From Parelaphostrongylus tenuis (lineage: Eukaryota; Nematoda; Chromadorea; Rhabditida; Metastrongylidae), in NCBI GenBank assembly GCA_019055375.1, contig JAHQIW010000397.1:27210-91209 (forward strand): a stretch of 64,000 nucleotides of DNA. The letters are read 5' to 3'. The notes under the pieces are model-generated. The model searched no databases. It worked only from the letters and a program-made list of their open reading frames with translations, and was not told the origin of the DNA. The stretch's first letter is position 1. The number at the start of each line of letters is the position of its first letter. A program made the translations under genes and the position numbers. Below are positions 52,901 to 61,900 of this stretch, piece after piece.

Positions 52901-55900
52901 ACACATCCGGACTGTGGATCCTGAATGGAGAAGGCGCTCGATTCTTCAAATGGATTTTCAAATGAGATTTTCATATTTTCCTTAAAAATATTATTAGCAC
53001 TAACATAAGAGAACAACGATAAAATTCCCGGCTTGGACAACTCCCCAAAGGATGCTCATGCATTCGCCTTCATCTAGCATTGCATAGTAATTGAATGCAT
53101 ATTAGGCCTTTACAATAATTCACGGTAGTCTATCGCTGTATCAAGTAAGCCCTGCTACCCACCCAGGCAAGTATGGTACCGTTTTGCCGCCTGCGGAGTA
53201 ACAGAGGGCTTGGTTGAGTCAGAGCTGCGAAAGTGAACCAGAGATCACCTGTGTAGGGAGTTTTAACCTCTGCACCATAAACTTCAGCGTTGGCATTGAA
53301 TATTGAAGTAAGGTTATTTTATATTAGATGATGCGTGATCAATAACATTGTAGAAATTTAGGGCTTGTTATATTACTGAAGAGAACAATGGGGCTTCGCT
53401 GTATATTTAGAGTCATTTACGCATGACGGCCTCATCTTGGATTGCAGGAATAGCCGGCCATTAAACCCGACTTAGATGGATCGAAACGTTCCTTGTAAAA
53501 CATTAGCCAAGAACTAAGGAACAAATGTCGGGAGTTTATGGGCTCCAGTAACATCCCAGCCAGCCCTGGTGCAAGCCCGGTTAGCTCAGTCGGTAGAGCA
53601 CCAGACTCTTAATCTGGCTGTCGCGGGTTCGAGCCCCGCATCGGGCTTCATTTTGCTGTCATTTCACCATCAGTGTAACTAACCAGTGGGGGACAAAAGA
53701 ACTTTTATATGGATATATGTAAGATAATTTTGAAATAATAGCATTTACACATAGATATAATAAGATAAATACTTCATTCTTTACAGAAAGAGTGATCGCA
53801 ATTTGTTGTCTTCTTTTACTCGATTCGTTTATTGCAATCGTTCTCCAACATTTCACATAGTGCTGCGACTACTGGTAAAACTTTCTTCATATTTAGGACT
53901 GTCATAGGATGCTTACTGAGACGATACCCCTTAAAATCGCGGCATTAACCAAACTAAGGCGTTCGTTGATTAATAGCAAGAAAGTATGGGGGTATGGGAT
54001 CGGACCAACGCCTTGGCTATCACCTTGTGTCCTGATTCACTGCATCACTACCCACTGCATTACCACGGCCTCTATGAGTTATATTGAGAGCATTGACAAA
54101 AATAGTAATAAATAATAATAAGCACGAGTTAACAAGAATTCATGAATAATAACAGATAATACTAAGTAATAATAAATGAGAAACAAATGGGGGAGGAAGA
54201 AGGGAGAGAGAGGGTGGGGAAAGCGTGTAGTTATGATGCTCGTCGCGGCGTGCGCGAGCCAAACTCCACCAAACACCACTCTCCGGCAGTCAACAACGAA
54301 AGCCCTGTGAACCGCCACAACCAGGCTATCCTTGAGATTGCAAGGAGACGTGCTCAACCACTAATCAACAACGTTCAAGGAGAAGACGAAAAAAACGAAT
54401 TGAAGGCCAGAATGACTCCGCAGAGTGAAAAAATTCGTGCGACGGATCCAATAGAGTGCCAGAAATTGAGAAATAACATATGCTAATACAATAAATAATA
54501 GTTTTCGTAATGAGATATTAGATAGAATCACAGATTTCACCAGGAGTTCAAAAGATATTCCAAATAAAAATCATCAATTATGACTTAATATGGTTTATAA
54601 TGAAGTTCAAGAAAAAAATTCTGATACTATCACACACCTTGGCATCCGTTAAAATATATGGTGATCGACAAAAGCATCCAGAAACACATGCTAAGCTGCA
54701 TGTCGTTGAAGGAGTAAGATCGTTGCATCCAACTTAATGAACAGACATAAGAATTTTACTAAAGAAAGAGAAAAGGCACAGGAACGAAGCGAAGAAGAAA
54801 AACAATCCTATCATTGTAGTGACCTAATCATTAATAAGGTCGATGAAATTAAAACGCAGATACAACTCCTACCAGGACAACTCGTTCCACAGTTAGATAG
54901 TTTTTTAGAGGATCACTGCACTGCTTGGTATCAGGAAGCAACGTCGCAGTTCCAGGAGTCGCATAGATCTCACTTGCAGTTTTTCGGAGCCAGTCCTGGA
55001 TTAGGTCACATAAAAACTCGTAAAAACAGACAAAAATTTCAAAATTGATTTTTAGGAAAAAAAACTATCGACCACGGCCAGCTTGTGTTGATAATCACAG
55101 ATAAGGCGTCTTTTCAATGAATAGTCAAGATCAGTTTCATTTGGAGCACGAGAGTGCGAATTTATGATGAAGAATCAACGACTGATGGCTTTCAATACTT
55201 CAAGTATGTCTTTCATTTATTACTTCCACAGCAAAACGAAAAATATAAAGTTTGTATACATGCGTTTGAGATGGAGAGAGCTGACGGTCCACATACAGTT
55301 GTATCCTCCACCAACATTCTTAAAGCTATAAAAAGCTTTTAGCGACAGTTGATACCATCATCTTCGAATGGTTACCTTATTGGAAACGGGCATTGAAGAT
55401 CTGACTGAACCACTTGGATTTTCACGGCTGCTTAACGTGACAAGCGGGCATTGCGATGGAAGAATGCATCTTCAAAAATCGAGATCGATATGTGCTAAGC
55501 AGATTATAATTATGGATTCAGTGTTTATTGTTTTGTTCGCATATGCCTTGTTAGACTGATAAAAACAGTATCAAACTGGCAGCGAAACTAAAAAAATGTC
55601 GCAACAAACATCATTCCGACATCGGTAGAAAGAACTCACTAACCGTGAATGAAGCGGATCGTTACCGTTTTCGAGCACATATGGTATTCGACAAAAGCAT
55701 CCAGACACACAACTTTCATGACACCTACAATGCAGTTTTCCTTCTCAACTATTAAGACCAAATATGAAGAGAGCTTTGTGCCTTAATTAGTTAGAAAAAC
55801 GAGTCAGAAATAACCGATGTAGCCCCATGCTGGTTTTTGACAACTGCCAGTAACAACGAGCACTTTATGAAGCACGGTCCCGCTCTCTTCTGCGAAATCC

Positions 55901-58900
55901 CGAAAAACGTTCTATATATTCAAAGAAATCAGAGTTCTATCACTACAGAGAAGGAAGAACCGTTTTTCTTAATACAAAGATTTCCGGATCGTAAAATTTT
56001 ATATCTCAGGTGATGAAATTCCCTACGAGCTGAGCTACATTTGTTGAAAGTGAAGTGTGCGATTTTTTTCAACGGCGCGGAATTGTACACAATGCACATT
56101 GTTTGTTATGTGCTAACATTGTTGAGGTCCTTTGGTACATTGCGGAACCAATTTCTTTTTTTCCGGAAACATTCCACGGTTCCATTGTGACTATTGGACA
56201 AGTGGAAGACACATTCTTTTCTGCTGGACTGAGGTTTACCTCGGCGTATTTCTGTTATCACAACTAATTGGGCATGCCGATCCACAGCTGTGATACTGTC
56301 GTCGTTCATCGGCACATCGCTTCGACACGTCGTACATCGCGCATGCTGCACGCGGTACGCACGCCGATCGTGGAGAGCCGTCTGCACGGATGAATCCTGA
56401 AGATTCACTATATTTGAAGTAATCAACGATCAGAAGTCTTTATAGTGATTCGGTGATCAATATATTCATATTGCTTCACGGAAGGGCCTGCGCGGACATG
56501 GCTAGAAGTGCTCTGCGACACATCGGTGACCTATAATTCGATCGCGCGCTCAATGCTCATCAAGCCTTCTAAGCCTCTGGGGTTGGTGATTAGTACCAGA
56601 CTTGCCTGGAAGGCTAGCACTGTTGATTTAATACATCGGTACCACGCCACGAGTCATTATTTGTGAAAGGCAGGTATTTGATTAGTCACCTCCAATAACA
56701 TTTAATGTAATTGATTTCACGGCGCCTCCCTCGGAAAATGATCTGCGTCGGAAGCTTTTCCCCTACACTCCACAAAAAAAAGATTTCGTCCTGTAATCTA
56801 ATTCGGTAACTTGGAATTAGTTTTAGTTACAGCGGAGAAGATTTGTCAATGATGGGTAAAACTCAGAACATAGGTCTTTGACGACGCATTTTTTGATTAT
56901 GTTGATTCTTATGGTCAAAAATCCTTCCAGAGAGCACTAAAGTTAAGTTAAATGTAATTCATTTAATTATTGAGTGCAAAGTATTTACCAAGTATTTTGT
57001 CTACTATAAACATAGAGAGCTCAATAATCCGTTTCAAGAGATTTCATGAAGAAGCATGGCTATGGTATCAAAGAATGGGACGAAGTTTACTCTTGCTCGT
57101 ACTGCTGTAATATCCAGCAATTTTTTGAAACATATGTCAATTTAAGGAGAAGGCGAAGCCAATCGGAATGACGGATAAACGTGGAATCGAATGCCTTCCA
57201 TCGCTATTACATCAAAATTCGTGTTATCAGTCTTAGGTAATTTTCGGGTGCAGTTGTAAACCGCTGCTTACGTTTATTTCACTAGTTATCGAAATCAGTG
57301 CGCTCAGACATGACTGTTATTCTCAACAAAGATAAAGTTTCAATTAAGCCCCGTCATGCTTATTATGATTCACGACCTTCCTTACTTGCCCTCGTAACTA
57401 GTTGCAAGAATCCATTTGCTCTGCAGAATCCAGTATCAACATAATGAACATCTTTCAAATCTATGAAAGGTTTACTTCTGAGGTAAAGTAATTATCTGAA
57501 AACAGTCTGGCATTGTTGGAAGAATTCATTCGTAAAGTCGTGAATCATCCTCTGATCCGCATTGGGTATATTTGGCTGACTGTGGTGAGGAGTTGTGAAC
57601 ATCTAAGCACCGCTACTCTGAGAAGTCCTACAAAAAGTTTTGCTTGGATACGTCACTGAGGATGAAAAAAATCAGATTGTTGACATAATCGAATCTATAT
57701 AAAAGTGGAACCACTTTCACAGGTAGGATCTGTGAATCTGGATGTGTAGATGAGCTTGTGAATTGATTTTTCCTTTAGATTACCTCCACAAAATGAGCTT
57801 GCAACTCAGTTTTTCCATACATGAGACTGTAATCAGTGAACATTTGTCAGCTGTATGACACCATAAGTACGACGTCAACATATTGGAAATGTCACTTTCT
57901 GACGCAGCATTTATATATATTTCCCTAGAATGCCTGCCCCTAATCAAGGTGTTCATAACAACATGTTGTTCTTTAAGGCAAACGATTTCCCAGCGACTGC
58001 TGTGTAAATTAGCATGATATGCTTTCCTTTGATAAGCTTGCTAACAAAACCGATGAAGCCAATCTTGATTATTTTTTACCTCAAAAATAGAATTATGGGC
58101 GAAAATTTTGTGCAGTATCATGGATTTTTTCATGCTGGATTTTGATGAAGAATTAGTTAAAGCCGCGTAGTAACCTTAACGTTGTTCTCATCTGCCGTTA
58201 GGTTGTTTTACTATAAAAGGGAGTGAGGTTTCTTTAATAAAGTACCAACCTCGCGCCAGCTAATCAAGATGAGTTTCTCAACTTTCATATATCTTGATTA
58301 TGCCGAGGTTCATAGAAAGCCGAACTTTTGAATTCTCCAAATTGTGACCATTTCGAAAGTTTACCACTTCATCTTCTTCACTACCTTCGTTTTCGCTTGC
58401 AAATTTTGATTTCCACCAAGAGATCCGTCTAGAACTTTATTTATGGTGATGATCGATCAAATCTATGCTCACGTGAGTCCATTCATTCCTGTCAAATGTG
58501 GTGCTAAAATTTATGGGAACAATTTTTTTTTCATATCCATTTTGCTCTTAAGACTTTCCTTCCTCTTAGTTTTCACTGTACGAGTATTTGATGAAAAACT
58601 GGTTTGCTAGACGCTTAAAAGGTGCGTACTGTCGATAAATTTGATATTTAGCTAATCAGTTTCAGCGTTCTGCTTATGCAATAATCTTTGATATTCTATC
58701 AATATTTAAAACTAATGCTTGTTATCCTCTTGGACAAGTTCAATGTCGCTAAGTCGACTTCTGAGAAATGATGGGTATAGTTTGTCTTAGGGACAGGATC
58801 GAATCAAAGATGATCTGTGTATCACAACGCCATGAATTACCACTGCGTTACACTCAAGTTATTTTAGACTTAAATAATGATAATCCAATATACAGTGCAG

Positions 58901-61900
58901 TAAATAGCGATTAACCTAATCTACGCAAAGCCTAGATGTGCCGAAGTAATGTGGATTTTGTTCACGTTAATCCGATAATTCTAAAGCTACAATAATTCTG
59001 AAACTTCTTCAGTTTTCCAATTTATAAAGCTCATTGTTCATAGACGCTGCATTTAACCAAGCATAAATACCATCAAAATACTTCCAAACTCATGAAAATT
59101 TACACTTCTCACCAGGTTGACAATGACATCCAGGAATGCAGGCTGGTGGTGGACATGGTGCCATTTTAAGATCATCACATGACGGTTGACATGGTGAATG
59201 ACAAGAGGAAAACTGTTCATTCATGCCACAGATAAGCGTCAATGATTGTACGGCCGATGGTACTGTAATTAATACATAAAATTAGTTGTTATTCTTTTCA
59301 TAATAATGGATTGAATGAGAGCTTAGTTAACGAGAGCAACAAATCAGGAAGCATGCAGAATACAGTTAGTGCTGTCAGTTAGTACCAGGAGCTTGGCAGG
59401 TTAGTTCATTTCGACGTGCACAGCACTTCCAAAGCGGTGGGCAGTCCGAATCGCAAAGACACGGCAACACGGTGTGGTTTTTCACCAGACGACGTTGGAC
59501 AATCGCCATCGCGATATTCCTCACATATCTGTATATAAATATATACTCTTTTCACATCGGTAGTATAATTTTCCAGGCTTGAAAAGAGAAATTTCCTCGT
59601 CAAATTAATATCTCGTCATTGTACCCTTAATAACCTTTATGTGCTGGAACGGGAGATGTTCTGAGTGCCACACTGAGCCGTAGACTGATAGGTTTCATAA
59701 CACAGAAGAGCATCCCTTTCTGAGTAAGGCATATATTTTGAATTTCCATTTTACACTACATGTCATCACATTTTACGATCTCTGTTTTTTACGCTCCCTG
59801 ATACGGTTAAAATCCCAGCAATTTTGGTACTCGATTCGTTTCATTTCAAACATCCTCCGCAGAGGCATTTAAACATTTCACGTTCTGTGTTGACTGCTGC
59901 TCAAGGAATTCGTCTTCTTCATGAATGACGTAGAATAATGATCGCGCGGATCTCCTTCTATCGTCGGAGAAACCTGAGTGGTGTTTCGTTAGGCGCTTGT
60001 TGTGCCCAGCACCTGATTTCCTGATAGCCTAGATATATCCTACCTCCGATTTACATATTTGCATCAGAAAGTGCAACCAAAGGCAAGGAATCACTTTTAG
60101 TCACAATGACAAGTGAGAGCTGGGGAAAGTCCTACCATCACCTTCATGTCTTCAGGATGAAAATTTTCAATGCCTTTTGATCGTGTTTTTCAACCTCGTT
60201 TCCGAACTTCGATATACCTGTGAAAAACTCTTTAGCCTCTTTGAGGGTACGTTTCTCCAAACTTGCTCTCGTCGTCATCAGAGTCACACCCCTGACTCTA
60301 TATAATGAGTTGCCGAAACGTTCGTAAGCCACTGACATAGCAAACGTTGAAAGGCTAAAAAGTCTTTTAAATATTATCTAAATTAAAAGGCATCAGTCAA
60401 ACGAACTTGCATCAGAGCACTAAAGATTTTTCGTTATTCTTATCAATGAGTCATTCAAAAGTTCAAGTACTTAGATGGATAATACGGTGAGAATATTCAA
60501 TACGAAGAATTCCATTTGAAGCTGATTTTTAGCAAACTTGTGCATCGAAGAAATCATAGCTCAAAAGTGGCAGTTTTCATTTTGATGGTATAAAAATTGA
60601 AATCGTAATTGCTTTTGTCAGTGGTGGGAATTTGTAACTACAGATGCTCTGAAAGATTCTCGAAAGAAGATTAGGAAAGAAAAGTAGGTTTTGAGCTGCA
60701 GATTTTTTTCTGATTCAAAAGTATTGGTAATGGCGTGTGGTGATCACCACCGTTAATGAACCGCATTGCAATTAACCGCAACGCCACGAAGGAAATTTGC
60801 TCAGTTAGTACTAATTGAGAGAAAAATTCAATGAGATCGGAGTAATTCTAAAACCAGATTAGTCACATATTCGAATAAGCACTGAATACATACGAAACGA
60901 GCTGTCATTCACAAACAACATTCACCTTTCGAACAAACCGTCATAGCCTACCTTGAAGGAAGAATAGATTTTAAGCATTTGATTACTATTTATATAGTTC
61001 ATACGTACAAGTTATTTCTTAGAGAAATAAAATAAGAAAAAGAATTGAGCTGTACCTTGCCTCGAATAAGCTCATCTCGAAGTTTCACTGCTTTCATCGC
61101 CATATTCTCCTGTTTCATTCGCCTCGATTCGCACTCTGTTCCAATTCCGTTGACGCGGCGTCCCAATGGTGTCACGCACCAACACGATTCAGTACCAACA
61201 CGGCATTGCCTTTATTCAAAGGTTAAATGTTTTGCTACTGAGGCATGTACTATATGCGATATTATACATAGTTAATTGAAATACGGCGACGAAAACTCAA
61301 AAGATGATACCCAATGATAAAGAGTGATGCGGAAGAAACATTTGCTTCAGCTGTGATTGGACCCCAGATTTCACCCTATCCGGGGGCGCGCGCTGTACCG
61401 TTGCACTACCGACGCCCTCTTTGACATCACTCTTTCTACGCTAAACGGGCGTCGGTAGTGAACGGTTTAGCACGCGGCTAGGATAGAGGTGAAATGTGGG
61501 TTTGAATCCCAGCTGACGCAAACCTTTTGCACATTACTCTTTATCATTGAGTATATTATTACATCTTACTACCGCTAAAGGCGGTCAAACAGATTGATTT
61601 CTGATTCAAAACATGTTATGTCGATGGAAAAACTTTCATGAGAGGATGATGATAATTCAAGGTCCCAAAAGGCAGAAATATAAATAGTTCAAGGTTATGA
61701 GAAAGCGTCAATTGGTATGTAAAAACAAACAAATTGAGAATTTTCAAGCACGTGGTTTCCGAACAATCTCATATCTGACGAGCGATAATTTAACTGATAA
61801 GCTGTCCATTTTTGAACGAAAAAGAAACCAACCGTTTTCTGTAATACATTCCATCCGGTTCACACTGAGGAATGATTAAGCCTAATAGTTCATTCTGGGC

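Noticed and set aside
54187..54486. Plus-strand 99-codon polar ORF
   Set aside because: No family match, no splice or signal evidence, and it lies within an intron on the opposite strand; left out of the annotation.
54737..55048. Plus-strand 103-codon ORF rich in charged residues
   Set aside because: It overlaps the minus-strand TIL exon 54873-54995, whose splice sites and cysteine motifs explain the composition better; no domain in the plus frame.
56106..56426. Minus-strand 106-codon ORF and overlapping plus-strand ORF at 56055
   Set aside because: Neither frame has a domain. The adjacent minus frame between an ATCTTCAG acceptor and a GTAAAC donor gives clear TIL motifs.
59113..59262. TIL 1 exon as a terminal exon (reading through the donor to a nearby TGA)
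   Set aside because: That would lose cysteines 9 and 10; the GTGAGA donor and exon 56240 supply them in phase.
60144..60338. 64-codon minus ORF as an exon
   Set aside because: Its possible acceptor gives phase 1, which does not fit the Tg1 exon end, and no domain is seen; a different frame (60251-60291) fits better.
61045..61275. Plus-strand 76-codon ORF
   Set aside because: It is the antisense shadow of the Tg1 exon at 61056-61209, which has the CWCV signature on the minus strand.
61446..61520. Possible tRNA gene
   Set aside because: It has A- and B-box-like blocks, but the arms do not form a standard cloverleaf, and the same sequence with its tail recurs elsewhere as a repeat.
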